64,000 nucleotides of DNA from an uncultured Bacteroidales bacterium (GCA_946626605.1 CAMOUL010000006.1:1-64000); one strand, 5' to 3'. Positions 33,641 through 42,996 are shown, counted from the stretch's first letter. The notes: generated by a model from the letters alone, not told the origin. A program made the numbers and translations.

Positions 33641-34391
33641 GTTTGCACCTATCTCGCTTAGCGAGATGGAGGGTGTGAAGTTGATGAACCGGATCGACAC
33701 GAAGTATGCCGTGCCGATGTCAGTTCTTCCGGCTATCTTAGAGGCTGCTAAAAACGATTATTTCGCGCAGGAGATAGACGGCAAACGCATCGAGACGTAC
33801 GACACGATGTACTACGATACGGAGACATTAGATATGTATATCCGTCATCACGACCGGCAGTTAGTGCGTCAGAAGATACGCGTGCGGCAGTACGTAGAGA
33901 GCAATTTGACGTTCTTGGAAATCAAGCGGAAGAATAACAAAGGGCGCACGAAGAAAAAACGAATTGCCGTTCCTGGTTTTGATATCACGGGCGCTACGTT
34001 CGGCGAGAGCAAGAAAGAGAAATGGAGCGTAGAGGACTTCATCGCCGCCAAGAGTCGGTACGCATGGAATGAGTTACATCCCTGCTTAAGCACCCGTTTT
34101 CACCGCATCACGCTGGTGAACAAAGCCAAGACGGAGCGGTTAACCATCGATATGGACCTGATATGGGAGAATATCGTATCGGGTGAGAGCAAGACATTCG
34201 AGAACCTGGTGATCATCGAACTCAAGCGCGACGGTAATGTACCCTCCCCGATGACGCATATCATGCTGGATCACCGCATTCATCCGCTCAAGATCAGTAA
34301 GTACTGCATCGGAACGGCATTGACGACACCGGGCTTGAAACGCAACCGTTTCAAGGATAAGATAAGAAGAATTGAGCGGATGCTCAATTAG
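33588..34391 (+). CDS. VTC domain (polyphosphate polymerase-like) protein
   Basis: Bacterial member of the VTC catalytic fold (triphosphate tunnel family), which makes polyphosphate in yeast; bacterial roles are not settled. The family opening FAPISLSEMEGVKLMNRIDTKYA lies before the first comfortable ATG (33666), so the true start is upstream: ATG 33588 or TTG 33615, both overlapping the preceding gene. Basic residues lining the tunnel appear in RIDTKYA, RQKIRVRQY, EIKRKNNKGRTKKKR, and the closing LKRDG and HRIHPLKISKYCIG. A DUF4956 membrane protein and an outer-membrane barrel follow. Confidence 0.82.
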   Translation: MVSSTPSRSLSISLAISEFAPISLSEMEGVKLMNRIDTKYAVPMSVLPAILEAAKNDYFAQEIDGKRIETYDTMYYDTETLDMYIRHHDRQLVRQKIRVRQYVESNLTFLEIKRKNNKGRTKKKRIAVPGFDITGATFGESKKEKWSVEDFIAAKSRYAWNELHPCLSTRFHRITLVNKAKTERLTIDMDLIWENIVSGESKTFENLVIIELKRDGNVPSPMTHIMLDHRIHPLKISKYCIGTALTTPGLKRNRFKDKIRRIERMLN

Positions 34392-34475
34392 TGTAAAGTG
34401 TACAGTGTAAAGTGTAAAGTGTAAAGTGTAAAGTGTAAAGTGTAAAGTGTACAGTGTAAAGTGTAAAGTGTAAAG
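34391..34475. repeat. Heptanucleotide array, unit AGTGTAA (long)
   Basis: Eleven to twelve copies of AGTGTAA, with two AGTGTAC variants, fill the entire gap between the VTC gene stop and the DUF4956 start. Same unit as the array at 786-838. Confidence 0.93.
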
Positions 34476-34478
34476 AAT

Positions 34479-35231
34479 ATGACACAAGTTGATTTAGCCA
34501 ACCCTACGTTGGAGTTTTTGGAGAACGATCCGAGTATCGCAGCGCGCTTCGGCACGAGCGACAGTATTCATTACCTGATGCATTCCTTTGCCGACTGGTT
34601 GGGAGTGAGTGAGAACCTGGTGATGATGCCGCTGATGTTTCTCTTCAACCTGCTCGTCACCTGGTTGATAGTATATTGTATATACTATCGTTTCAGTCGT
34701 CGTCGCGATTATTACGTGACGTACATGCTCTTCTCGAGCGGTATGTTCGTGCTGCTATGGTTGATGCAGATATTGGATATCCAAACGGGTTTCGTGCTGG
34801 GTCTGTTTGCTATCTTCGGTATGATTCGTTACCGCACGGAGACGGTACCTATTCGCGAGATGAACTATATGTTCCTCATCATTGCCGTGTCGGTGATCAA
34901 CTCCTTGAGTCTGAAAGCGGACGGTTTGGCATGGTATCTGCTGATCTTTGCGAACGTAGTGATCATCCTGTTGGCCTTAGGTTTTGAAGCATGGCAAGTG
35001 CGCAAACGTACATCGACCAAGATCATCCTCTACGAGAAGATCGAGAACATCAAGCCAGCGAACCGTGCGGCGCTTATTGCTGACCTGGAGGAGCGTACGG
35101 GCTTGAAAGTGCTGGATGTGGAGATCGGCCATATCGATTTCCTTCGCGACGTAGCGTATATCAAAGTGACCTACCCGCTGGAGAAAGGCAAAGTGAGCAA
35201 CAGTATTGACCAAATAACGAAGTTTAAGTGA
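34479..35231 (+). CDS. DUF4956 membrane protein
   Basis: 250 residues with about four membrane helices (roughly 47-70, 78-97, 101-118, 130-170) and a cytoplasmic C-terminal domain (about 180-250). The family motif GLFAIFGMIRYRTETVPIREM is obvious. DUF4956 proteins commonly pair with VTC-domain proteins, as here, and are thought to form an inner-membrane polyphosphate-related module; this is context inference. Its TGA overlaps the ATG of the next gene. Confidence 0.87.
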   Translation: MTQVDLANPTLEFLENDPSIAARFGTSDSIHYLMHSFADWLGVSENLVMMPLMFLFNLLVTWLIVYCIYYRFSRRRDYYVTYMLFSSGMFVLLWLMQILDIQTGFVLGLFAIFGMIRYRTETVPIREMNYMFLIIAVSVINSLSLKADGLAWYLLIFANVVIILLALGFEAWQVRKRTSTKIILYEKIENIKPANRAALIADLEERTGLKVLDVEIGHIDFLRDVAYIKVTYPLEKGKVSNSIDQITKFK

Positions 35232-36088
35232 TGAAGGATTACAGGTTACAGGTTATAGGTTACAGGTTACGGGTTACGTGTGCGCTGCTGCTACTATGCA
35301 GTATCAGCACGTTTGCGCAGTACGATGCGACGGGAGAGACGACGGAGCAGGTGGTGCAGCTGCGTGTAGGTGCAGAGTTTGGGAAGACCTGGGATAGACA
35401 AGGCGTGAAACTCAGCATCGGTGAGGAACTGCGTTTTAACCTCTATGATGCGCAGGCCGGTACGAACGCAAAAGGAACGGTAGTCGATGGTAATTTGGGT
35501 GCTTCGTTCAACAAGTCCTACACCACCCTCGCCCTGCGCTACATGCACCCGGATTTCGAGTATATCAAGGCCGATGCGGGTTATACGCTGCGTCTGTTAG
35601 GCGACAAAGGTTGGTCGGACCCGAATGAGTTTCTGCGTCATCGTATCTTCTTTGATGCTACGGCGCAGTATAAGATGCGTTACGCGAAGATCCACCTGCG
35701 TGAGCGCGCTGTTTGCGATATCCGTACCGACAGCGTGAATGTGCTGGAGAAGAACAAGGTCAATTGGTTGCTGCGCAGCCGTATCGGAGCGGACTTCTAT
35801 ATCCTGCAAAAACCGAATGTGAAACCCTATGTATGGTGCGAGTTGGAGAATACGCTCAATGTACCAACCTATCAGCAGCGGAACGGAAATCAGTATATCA
35901 GTCATGTTCGTACGCAAGCCGGCGTCAACTGGCGCGTATCGAAACGCAGTTCGCTGGATTTCTACTATCGTTTCCAATACGGGTACAACCGCGATATCAA
36001 TATCACGAAGAAGAAAGGCTATGTGCAGTTGACGGAAGAGACCACGTATCTCCATGCCATCGGTATCGCCTACCACTTCGGATGGTAA
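35231..36088 (+). CDS. DUF2490-like outer membrane beta-barrel protein
   Basis: 285 residues from ATG at 35231, which overlaps the upstream stop (TGATG). The N-terminal signal peptide is unusual: residues 3-15 (KDYRLQVIGYRLRV) are encoded by a heptamer array placed ahead of the hydrophobic core CALLLLCSISTFAQ. The mature chain alternates strands typical of a barrel, such as YTTLALRYMHPDFEY, SSLDFYYRFQYGYN and a terminal IGIAYHFGW ending in aromatic Trp. It probably forms the outer-membrane part of the VTC/DUF4956 module. Confidence 0.82.
   Translation: MKDYRLQVIGYRLRVTCALLLLCSISTFAQYDATGETTEQVVQLRVGAEFGKTWDRQGVKLSIGEELRFNLYDAQAGTNAKGTVVDGNLGASFNKSYTTLALRYMHPDFEYIKADAGYTLRLLGDKGWSDPNEFLRHRIFFDATAQYKMRYAKIHLRERAVCDIRTDSVNVLEKNKVNWLLRSRIGADFYILQKPNVKPYVWCELENTLNVPTYQQRNGNQYISHVRTQAGVNWRVSKRSSLDFYYRFQYGYNRDINITKKKGYVQLTEETTYLHAIGIAYHFGW
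35238..35278. repeat. Heptanucleotide array, unit AGGTTAC, in a signal peptide
   Basis: Five to six copies of AGGTTAC within the first codons of the DUF2490-like gene, in frame. Confidence 0.88.
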
Positions 36089-36095
36089 CAAAAAG

Positions 36096-36120
36096 AAAAG
36101 AGCCACACGGCTCTTTTTTT
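36096..36120. terminator. Bidirectional intrinsic terminator
   Basis: AAAGAGCC acac GGCTCTTT with A run before and T run after, between the barrel gene (+) and the convergent receptor gene (-). Confidence 0.88.
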
Positions 36121-38398
36121 ATAACTTCAATGCCAAACCGGCGAAGTAGGTTCGCGGTATCGAGGGCCCGTATATATAGCCTGCATCGCGGTACGGACCT
36201 TTGTCCAGATCTTTTTGGAACTGGTCCAACACATTCTTCACGCCGCAACTGATCTCAAGGCAATAGTGCTTATAGAGATGTACGTCATAGGCCAGACGGA
36301 TACCCAGATCCCAGAAAGAGGGTGTCAAGGTCTCTTCATCCTGAGCGATATATCCCGCGAGGTGCGGCACGAGCATCGAGCCTGTCGCTTTGCCGTTGAT
36401 CGAAATCGTAAAGTCCTTCACCGGATGTACATCCAGCAGCACATAGCCGTAGTTATCTGGTGTATGGAGCATCCGTTTCTGCGCCGGAACATCCGCACTC
36501 CACTGTTGCGCTACGGTGTAGCGGCTCTGTTGGAAGGTATAGCCGATCTGGAAGGTGAACCACTGGCCGTACACGAGTTTTCCCTCTACGTTCATTCCGC
36601 CCACCCATGCGCCCGGCGCGTTCGTGCGGGTAAAGAGGATATTTCCCGCCGGGTCTATACCGTCTTCGCGAAGGAAGAACACATCCTGCAGATAGGTGTA
36701 AAACCCTTCGGCCGTCAGGTTCAGTTCCCATTTTCCCCACTGGTGATACCAGTCCGCACTGAGCGTCGCGCTATGCGAGTACTCGGGTTTCAGATCAGGG
36801 TCCAAAGTGATCAAGGACACATTACCTCCTACGGCCGCCACATGCAGATCCTCATCATAAGCCTGCGGGGCACGATAACCGCTGCTGTATCCGGCGCGCA
36901 GCACGAGGCCTTCTACGGGCGTATAGCGGAACGTAGCACGCGGGGTGCAGACCGGTTTGGTCAAGAGGTTATGCTTCTCCAGACGCGCCCCTACCAGCAC
37001 GCTCCACTGGTCGTTCTTCCATTCGTTCTGGGCATACACACCCACTACATGCACCTTCTGGTTCAATTCGCGATGATAGCCTAACATCCGATCATTCAAG
37101 CCGTTATAGTTATATTCGGCACCCACCGTCAGGTCGCCCTTCATACGTCCGCAGGGATAGGAGAAGCGATATTGCAAACCGGTATTGGATGTCAGGTCCT
37201 TGCTTCGTCCGTAAGCCGCCGTATCGCGTTCAGTACCGAAATAGCTCTCGCGACCGATATGTTGCAAGGCCGAATAAGCCGAAATGAAATGACGGTTATC
37301 CGCCGAATACCAATCGAAAGCTAAAGAACCCGCATCGATATTATGACGCAGCTGCTCGGCTATATCAGCCGTATGCGGTTCATCGTCGATGCGATTACCA
37401 CCTCGGCGAAAGTCCGTCGTATGATGATACTCCGCGGTGATCTTACTATAGGCACTGGTCTTAAAGAAGACCCGTGCTCCTGCGGTGGTGCTGCGCAACT
37501 TAGGCACTTCGCTAAACCCGTCTTCATCGCGATCATAGGGGCTGCGGGAGCGATGGGAAGCAAACAGATACGCACCTATCTTACGGTTCTCGCTCATCAC
37601 CGAAGCATTGAGTTCCGTATTGATATCGTAGCCCGCGTGCTCGTTGATATTACTTACATTCGATATATTGACGAAGTTACGCACCGGTTCTTTGGTGATG
37701 ATGTTCACTACTCCCGCTATGGCATTGGCGCCATATACGGCCGAACCGCCGCCTCGCACCACTTCGATACGATCGATCATCGCAGCCGGCACCTGCTCCA
37801 GCCCATAGACGGATGCCATGGAGGAGAAGACGGGCCGGGAGTCCATCAGGATCTGGGTGTATTGGCCCTGCAAACCATTGATACGCAGGTCTGTCTTACC
37901 ACAGTTGGAGCAACTGTTCTCTACGCGTAAACCGGGTTGAAAACTCAACACATCCGCCACGCAGGATACAGCCGTGGTCTGGAATAGATCCGGAGAGAGG
38001 ACATTAACAATCGTCGCTGTCTCTTGACGCTTCGTCGCATAGCGGTTCGCCGTTACGACCACGCTATTCAGTTGCTGCGACACCTCGCGAATCGTGGCCT
38101 TCAACTCGATGGTCTTGTCTTCGACCATCGTAACCGGCAGTTCCAAGGTCTCGTAACCGACGTAACTAAACACGATCGTTTGCTTGCCGATCGGCATATC
38201 GCGCAGGAAATAGTGACCCGATTCATCCGTTACGGTACCGATGTTCGTTCCCTTCACCTGCACATTCACAAAGGGCAAGTGCTCACCGGTACGTTCATCC
38301 AGAACGTGTCCGGTCAAGTGCGCATCATACTGCGCAAAGACAGGAACGCATAGCATTCCCATCCATAAACAGACTAATATACGTTTAAACTTTTTCAC
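36119..38398 (-). CDS. TonB-dependent receptor with carboxypeptidase-like domain
   Basis: Outer-membrane uptake receptor of 759 residues. Signal peptide 1-22, a carboxypeptidase-regulatory-like domain (about 25-110, GHVLDERTGEHLPFVNVQV), a plug (about 125-235, containing CSNCGKTDLRINGLQGQ and VVRGGGSAVYGANAIAG), then a 22-strand barrel ending in FAGLALKL. The Cys-x-x-Cys pair in the plug and the paired receptor next door hint at metal or cobalamin-type cargo, but the ligand is unknown. It overlaps the upstream receptor by 4 bases (ATGA), so both are one translational unit. Confidence 0.9.
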   Translation of the reverse strand: MKKFKRILVCLWMGMLCVPVFAQYDAHLTGHVLDERTGEHLPFVNVQVKGTNIGTVTDESGHYFLRDMPIGKQTIVFSYVGYETLELPVTMVEDKTIELKATIREVSQQLNSVVVTANRYATKRQETATIVNVLSPDLFQTTAVSCVADVLSFQPGLRVENSCSNCGKTDLRINGLQGQYTQILMDSRPVFSSMASVYGLEQVPAAMIDRIEVVRGGGSAVYGANAIAGVVNIITKEPVRNFVNISNVSNINEHAGYDINTELNASVMSENRKIGAYLFASHRSRSPYDRDEDGFSEVPKLRSTTAGARVFFKTSAYSKITAEYHHTTDFRRGGNRIDDEPHTADIAEQLRHNIDAGSLAFDWYSADNRHFISAYSALQHIGRESYFGTERDTAAYGRSKDLTSNTGLQYRFSYPCGRMKGDLTVGAEYNYNGLNDRMLGYHRELNQKVHVVGVYAQNEWKNDQWSVLVGARLEKHNLLTKPVCTPRATFRYTPVEGLVLRAGYSSGYRAPQAYDEDLHVAAVGGNVSLITLDPDLKPEYSHSATLSADWYHQWGKWELNLTAEGFYTYLQDVFFLREDGIDPAGNILFTRTNAPGAWVGGMNVEGKLVYGQWFTFQIGYTFQQSRYTVAQQWSADVPAQKRMLHTPDNYGYVLLDVHPVKDFTISINGKATGSMLVPHLAGYIAQDEETLTPSFWDLGIRLAYDVHLYKHYCLEISCGVKNVLDQFQKDLDKGPYRDAGYIYGPSIPRTYFAGLALKL

Positions 38399-40494
38399 TC
38401 TTTCTCTAAATCATATCGAAATCCCACATACACTTTCCATCCCATCGTCGGACCCCATACCATCGAGGCATCGAAGTCGGCGCCATAGGGATCGTCATAA
38501 CCTACTATCGGACCATACTGCCGGAAATTGGTCATGTTTTCCGCGCCTACATATAAACTGCTGGATTTGAAATACTTGGTAATCTGCGCCATGAGCTGCG
38601 GATACCACCGGATAGCCTTTGGATTCGCATAGCCGCCGTTTAAATCACCCATCGCCACAAAGCCGTCCGGCATACGACTGATGCCGTTGAACTGGGCCGT
38701 GACATCGAATTGCCATTTCTTCAGCGGCGTCTGATAACTCGTGGTGATGACGCCCTTGAAGCGGTTCGTCAGCGCTTTGGTGCGCAACACATACGCATCG
38801 GCGTCCGCATTAAAGGTCGTCTGCTTCACGTCCGTATAACGGAAGGCAAGCGACCAAGTCCATCCGCGCAGCACCTCCATACTGGCTTCTATCTGCGCAC
38901 TATGGGCAAAGGACTTCGCGCCGTCGATATCACGCTGATTATAGATATATACCGCATGCGGATCGTGATCCAGGTCCACGATGGTCGAGTTCAGGAAATG
39001 GGTATAGTAATACTCAGCGGAGAGCTGCAGTTCTTTATTTCCGATCGGGATATAAAACGTGGTGCTGATACCTGCATTCACTGCGCGCTCCTGCGCGATG
39101 GTATCTGCTAAATGCAGCGTACGACTCGAGGGGAGAATAAAGGCATTATCGGCAATCGCATTCGGCGAACGATAACCTAAACCGACGCTACCTCGTAAAG
39201 TCCACCATTCGAAAGGCGTATAGCGGATGTTCGCACGCGGCGTAACGAAGAAGCCGTAACGCGTACTATAGTCCGCACGCACACCGGCTACCAGCGACAG
39301 CATCTCGTCGTACTTAAAACTATATTCCGCAAAGAGACCAGGGACGACCTCAAATCGGTCTAATTGGTAATTGGTCAATGGTAATTGGAGATTTTCTTCG
39401 TAGCGATCGTAGTTCACGCTCACGCCGGCACTGAGGCGATGGTCGTTATCTATCTCGCCCTGCCCTTCCCAGTTACGCTGCCATATACCGTTGACATAGA
39501 CGTTCAACTGGTTCGCTTTCCAGTTACGTACTCCGTACGTATTATCGAGGTTATGATAGCTGACAGCCGTGATGAGCGCCACCGACGAACCGCTCTCGTC
39601 GTCATATACATAACCGTTCTTGAGGAAACCCTCCACACGCCAGGTATTGAGGTTAATCAGATACGGATTAGCGGGTTGAAAAGCCTTACTAAGGACATTC
39701 TGCCCACCGCGACGGCGATCGTATAACCCGCGCACGAAGGCCTGGAACGTATAGTCGCCATGGCGATAGAACCAGCGGTTCGCTAAGTTCGCATTCTGCA
39801 CTTTCGGCATATCGGCAAAACCGTCCTTATTCTCATCCATCGCCATGTAACTGCCGGTGTAATGGGCGAGGATGCCGGTATATAGCGACTGATGATGACA
39901 AGCTTCGCCATCCTCATGCTCGTGTTCGTGCTCCTTAAGCGGTATCTGCCAACCGCCCATGATATTCGCCTCCGCCATCACTTCCGAATTGAACATCAGA
40001 TTGAACGAAAGCGGGTTCTGGGTTTGCGGTTTAAGCAACTCCACATTGATCTGTCCGGATGTCGCTTCATAGCCGTTGATGACGGAGGAGGTACCTTTGC
40101 TGACCTGAATACTGCTCATCCAGGGTCCCGGGATATACTCGAGTCCGAAATTCTGCGCCAAACCGCGTACAGCAGGCGTGTTCTCTTGGATCAACTGCAC
40201 GTAAGTGCCGCCTAAACCCAACAGACGTATCTGCTTAGCACCCGTAGCGGCGTCGGAATAGGCCACATCAACAGAAGCGTTGGTTTCAAAGGCCTCACTG
40301 AGGTTACAACACGCCGCACGGCACAACTCTTCCGAATTGATCTTCTCCGTATCAAAAGCCTCTGTACGGCTCTTGACCTTACCTTTTTTGCGCTGCACCA
40401 CCGTCACTTCTTCGATTTCGAAGTCATTGGCTTCTTGTGCGTACATGGGCGCGCATAGGCATAATATAAGGAATAAGAATAGACTCTTTTTCAT
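38395..40494 (-). CDS. TonB-dependent receptor with His-rich loop
   Basis: Outer-membrane receptor of 699 residues without the carboxypeptidase-like domain. Signal peptide 1-19, plug about 25-160 (ASVDVAYSDAATGAKQIRLLG, IQVSKGTSSVINGYEATSG), barrel to the C-terminus. The plug contains a CRAACCNLSEAF Cys cluster, and an external loop near residue 195 is rich in His and acidic residues (HEHEHEDGEACHHQ), suggesting metal capture. Heptamer repeats encode PLTNYQLD at about residues 370-377. A structured leader and a promoter precede it. Confidence 0.9.
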   Translation of the reverse strand: MKKSLFLFLILCLCAPMYAQEANDFEIEEVTVVQRKKGKVKSRTEAFDTEKINSEELCRAACCNLSEAFETNASVDVAYSDAATGAKQIRLLGLGGTYVQLIQENTPAVRGLAQNFGLEYIPGPWMSSIQVSKGTSSVINGYEATSGQINVELLKPQTQNPLSFNLMFNSEVMAEANIMGGWQIPLKEHEHEHEDGEACHHQSLYTGILAHYTGSYMAMDENKDGFADMPKVQNANLANRWFYRHGDYTFQAFVRGLYDRRRGGQNVLSKAFQPANPYLINLNTWRVEGFLKNGYVYDDESGSSVALITAVSYHNLDNTYGVRNWKANQLNVYVNGIWQRNWEGQGEIDNDHRLSAGVSVNYDRYEENLQLPLTNYQLDRFEVVPGLFAEYSFKYDEMLSLVAGVRADYSTRYGFFVTPRANIRYTPFEWWTLRGSVGLGYRSPNAIADNAFILPSSRTLHLADTIAQERAVNAGISTTFYIPIGNKELQLSAEYYYTHFLNSTIVDLDHDPHAVYIYNQRDIDGAKSFAHSAQIEASMEVLRGWTWSLAFRYTDVKQTTFNADADAYVLRTKALTNRFKGVITTSYQTPLKKWQFDVTAQFNGISRMPDGFVAMGDLNGGYANPKAIRWYPQLMAQITKYFKSSSLYVGAENMTNFRQYGPIVGYDDPYGADFDASMVWGPTMGWKVYVGFRYDLEKE
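39361..39390. repeat. Heptamer array inside the receptor gene
   Basis: Four units of TAATTGG / TCAATGG type lie in frame in the barrel region and encode QLPLTNYQLD. Same unit family as the 8939-8983 array. Confidence 0.75.
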
Positions 40495-40520
40495 ACCTTC
40501 TTTTTGTTTTATTCTATTTA

Positions 40521-40612
40521 GGGTCCCCGAAAATTTTTAATTTTTGGGGAGAGGAGGAGGTGCGGCTACCCCTTAACGAACGTAGTTTGTTAATCGTAGC
40601 AAGCCACCTCCG
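40521..40612 (-). promoter_or_regulatory. Structured 5' leader of the receptor operon
   Basis: Two hairpins lie between the promoter and the receptor start. One is nested: GGAGG/CCTCC, GGC/GCC and TTAAC/GTTAA (about 40556-40612). The other is CCCC-AAAATT with AATTTT-GGGG (40525-40549), next to a GGGTCCCC palindrome. A related CCCC/GGGG motif recurs at 61360-61390. A metal-responsive or other regulatory leader is possible; I match it to no known riboswitch. Confidence 0.5.
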
Positions 40613-40626
40613 ACGAAAAACGGCTG

Positions 40627-40658
40627 CAAAATTACATAAAAAAAGTGACATACGCAAA
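40627..40658 (-). promoter_or_regulatory. Bacteroidetes-type promoter of the receptor operon
   Basis: Minus-strand TTTG (40658-40655), 20 bases, TAATTTTG (40634-40627). Confidence 0.87.
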
Positions 40659-40706
40659 TTCGTATGCCACTTTTCTAACAATTTACCTAATATTAGGTAG
40701 GTATAA

Positions 40707-42863
40707 TTACTCTTCCTCGGTTTGCGAAGCAGCGTAAGCAGCGAGGAGTTTCTCCTGTACATCAGCCGGTACGAGCTGATAGCTGTTGAACTGCATCGTG
40801 AAGGTAGCACGGCCACCGGTGAGCGAACTCAAAGTCGTCGAATAGCTGCTGAGCTCTTTCAAAGGCACTTGTGCTTTGAGGCGGGTGAAGCTCTTCTCGG
40901 TCTCCATACCCATTACCATACCGCGGCGGCCGTTGATATCACTCATCACATCACCCATGATCTCCGACGGAACAAATACCTCCAGGTCATAAACCGGCTC
41001 GAGCACCTTCGGGTTCGCCTCTTTGAAGGCCGTAGCGAAGGCATTACGTCCTGCCAGACGGAAGGAGATTTCGTTCGAATCAACCGGGTGCATCTTACCA
41101 TCGTAGATGATCACGCGTACGTCACGAGCATACGAACCGGTCAACGGACCTTGCTCCATACGATCCATGATACCCTTTACGATAGCCGGGATGAAACGTG
41201 CATCGATCGCACCACCTACGATAGAGTTGATGATGACCAACTTACCACCCCACTCGAGGTTGATCTCCTGCTGATCCTTAACCGAGATCTTGTATTCCTG
41301 GTTGCCGAACTTATAGGTCTCCTTAACCGGTTGACCTTCCTCGTACGGCTCTACAATGAGGTGAACCTCACCGAACTGGCCGGCTCCACCGGATTGTTTC
41401 TTATGACGATAGTCGGCACGAGCAGCCTTGGTAATCGTCTCGCGATACGGAATCTTCGGCTCGAGGAACTCGATCGGCATCTTATCGTTATTCTCCAAAC
41501 GCCATTTCAAGGTACGGAGGTGGAACTCACCTTGACCGGAAACGATCATCTGGCGGAGCTCTTTACTCTGCTCTACGATCCATGTCGGGTCCTCCTCGTG
41601 CATACGAGTCAGCAGTGCAGCGAGTTTCTCAGCATCAGATTCAGTTACCGGCTTGATAGCACGACGATAACGCGGCTGCGGATACTGGATCGGTGCATAT
41701 TGCAGATCGCATCCCTTGGCGTTCAGCGTGTTACCCGTACGGGTATCTTTGAGTTTAACGGTAGCACCGATATCGCCGGCAGCCAGTTCATCAACCGGTA
41801 CACGGATCGAACCGGCTACCTGATAGAGCTGCGAGATACGCTCTTTGCTACCACGCTCCATGTTCTCCAGGTCATCACCGTTATGGATCGTACCCTGCAT
41901 TACGCGGAAGTAGTTGACTTCACCGATATGCGGTTCAACCGAAGTCTTGAAGACATAAACGCTCGTCGGAGCCTTTGCATCCGGGCTGATCTTCTTGCCG
42001 TCCACTGTCGGATAACTGAAGTTAGCAGGACTCGGCGCCATACCATTGAGGAAGTCCATCAAACGACGAACACCCATATCTTTCAGACCCGAGCAGCAGA
42101 GCACAGGATACATCGAACCATCAGCATAAACGCCCTTGAGGCCCTGCATGATCTCTTCGTCCGTCAGGCCTTCGCCTAAGAATTTATCAAGCAGCGTCTC
42201 ATCTGCTTCGGCAGCTGCCTCGGAGAGTTGCGAACGCATTTCCTCTACGCGGTCTGCGTACTCAGCCGGGATGTCCTTGAGCTCCGGAGCACCACCTTCT
42301 GCTTTCCAAACGAGCATCTTACCCTTGAGAACGTCAATCACGGCGTTGAAACCTGCACCGGCATTTACCGGGAACTGGATCAACGTACATTTATTACCGA
42401 AGTTCTCCTTGAGTTGGTTGAACGTGCGCTCGAAGTCAGCTGCCTCATGGTCGCATTTATTGATCACGAATGCCAGCGGTTTGTGCGCTTTCTCTACGAG
42501 GCGGAAGTTATTCTGGGTTCCTACCTCTACTCCACCGTTCGCGCTCAGCACTATAAGGGCAGAACCGCACATTTGGAGAGCAGCAACCGTACCGCCGCAG
42601 AAGTCATCACTACCTGCGCAGTCGATGATATTCAGTTTCTTGTTCTCGAACTCGATGTTACATACCGTGGAGAAAACAGAGTAACCGTACTCCTTCTCAA
42701 CCGGGAAATAATCGCACACGGTGGATTGCGCTTCAATCGAACCGCGGCGCTTGATCACCCCGCACTCGAACAACATCGACTCCATGAGAGTAGTCTTACC
42801 GGATCCCGAGCCGCCCAACATAGCGACATTCTTGATCTCATTTGCTTGATAAACTTTAGCCAT
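40707..42863 (-). CDS. EF-G paralogue (EF-G2 type) lacking the catalytic histidine
   Basis: 718 residues with full EF-G architecture (G domain, II, III, IV, V). The G motifs diverge from canonical EF-G: G1 GGSGSGKTT (about 17-25) instead of AHIDAGKTT; G2 region RGSIEAQS; G3 DCAGSDDF (81-88), where canonical DTPGHVDF has the hydrolysis-promoting His, here Ser85; G4 NKCD. Bacteroides species carry an EF-G2 paralogue described as lacking GTPase activity and needed in gut colonisation; this gene fits that group. It could help translocation when energy is short. It shares a promoter palindrome with mtaB on the other strand. Confidence 0.9.
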   Translation of the reverse strand: MAKVYQANEIKNVAMLGGSGSGKTTLMESMLFECGVIKRRGSIEAQSTVCDYFPVEKEYGYSVFSTVCNIEFENKKLNIIDCAGSDDFCGGTVAALQMCGSALIVLSANGGVEVGTQNNFRLVEKAHKPLAFVINKCDHEAADFERTFNQLKENFGNKCTLIQFPVNAGAGFNAVIDVLKGKMLVWKAEGGAPELKDIPAEYADRVEEMRSQLSEAAAEADETLLDKFLGEGLTDEEIMQGLKGVYADGSMYPVLCCSGLKDMGVRRLMDFLNGMAPSPANFSYPTVDGKKISPDAKAPTSVYVFKTSVEPHIGEVNYFRVMQGTIHNGDDLENMERGSKERISQLYQVAGSIRVPVDELAAGDIGATVKLKDTRTGNTLNAKGCDLQYAPIQYPQPRYRRAIKPVTESDAEKLAALLTRMHEEDPTWIVEQSKELRQMIVSGQGEFHLRTLKWRLENNDKMPIEFLEPKIPYRETITKAARADYRHKKQSGGAGQFGEVHLIVEPYEEGQPVKETYKFGNQEYKISVKDQQEINLEWGGKLVIINSIVGGAIDARFIPAIVKGIMDRMEQGPLTGSYARDVRVIIYDGKMHPVDSNEISFRLAGRNAFATAFKEANPKVLEPVYDLEVFVPSEIMGDVMSDINGRRGMVMGMETEKSFTRLKAQVPLKELSSYSTTLSSLTGGRATFTMQFNSYQLVPADVQEKLLAAYAASQTEEE

Positions 42864-42938
42864 AAGTAATAGATTTAATATTTAAGATTTATGATTTCAA
42901 ATTAGTGATTTTGTAAAGTCCACTTTGCAAACCGGCTG

Positions 42939-42969
42939 CAAAGGTACGAAAATATTTGCATATATGCAA
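42939..42969 (-). promoter_or_regulatory. Promoter of the EF-G2-like gene
   Basis: Minus-strand TTG (42969-42967) within TTGCATATATGC, 20 bases, TACCTTTG (42946-42939). Its -33 region is shared with the opposing mtaB promoter. Confidence 0.87.
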
Positions 42970-42986
42970 GTTTTTTTGTAATTTTG
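42955..42986 (+). promoter_or_regulatory. Promoter of mtaB
   Basis: TTTG (42955-42958), 20 bases, TAATTTTG (42979-42986), 10 bases before the mtaB start. The 14-base palindrome TTGCATATATGCAA (42956-42969) gives the -33 element to both directions. Confidence 0.87.
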
Positions 42987-42996
42987 TCGCCGATTT

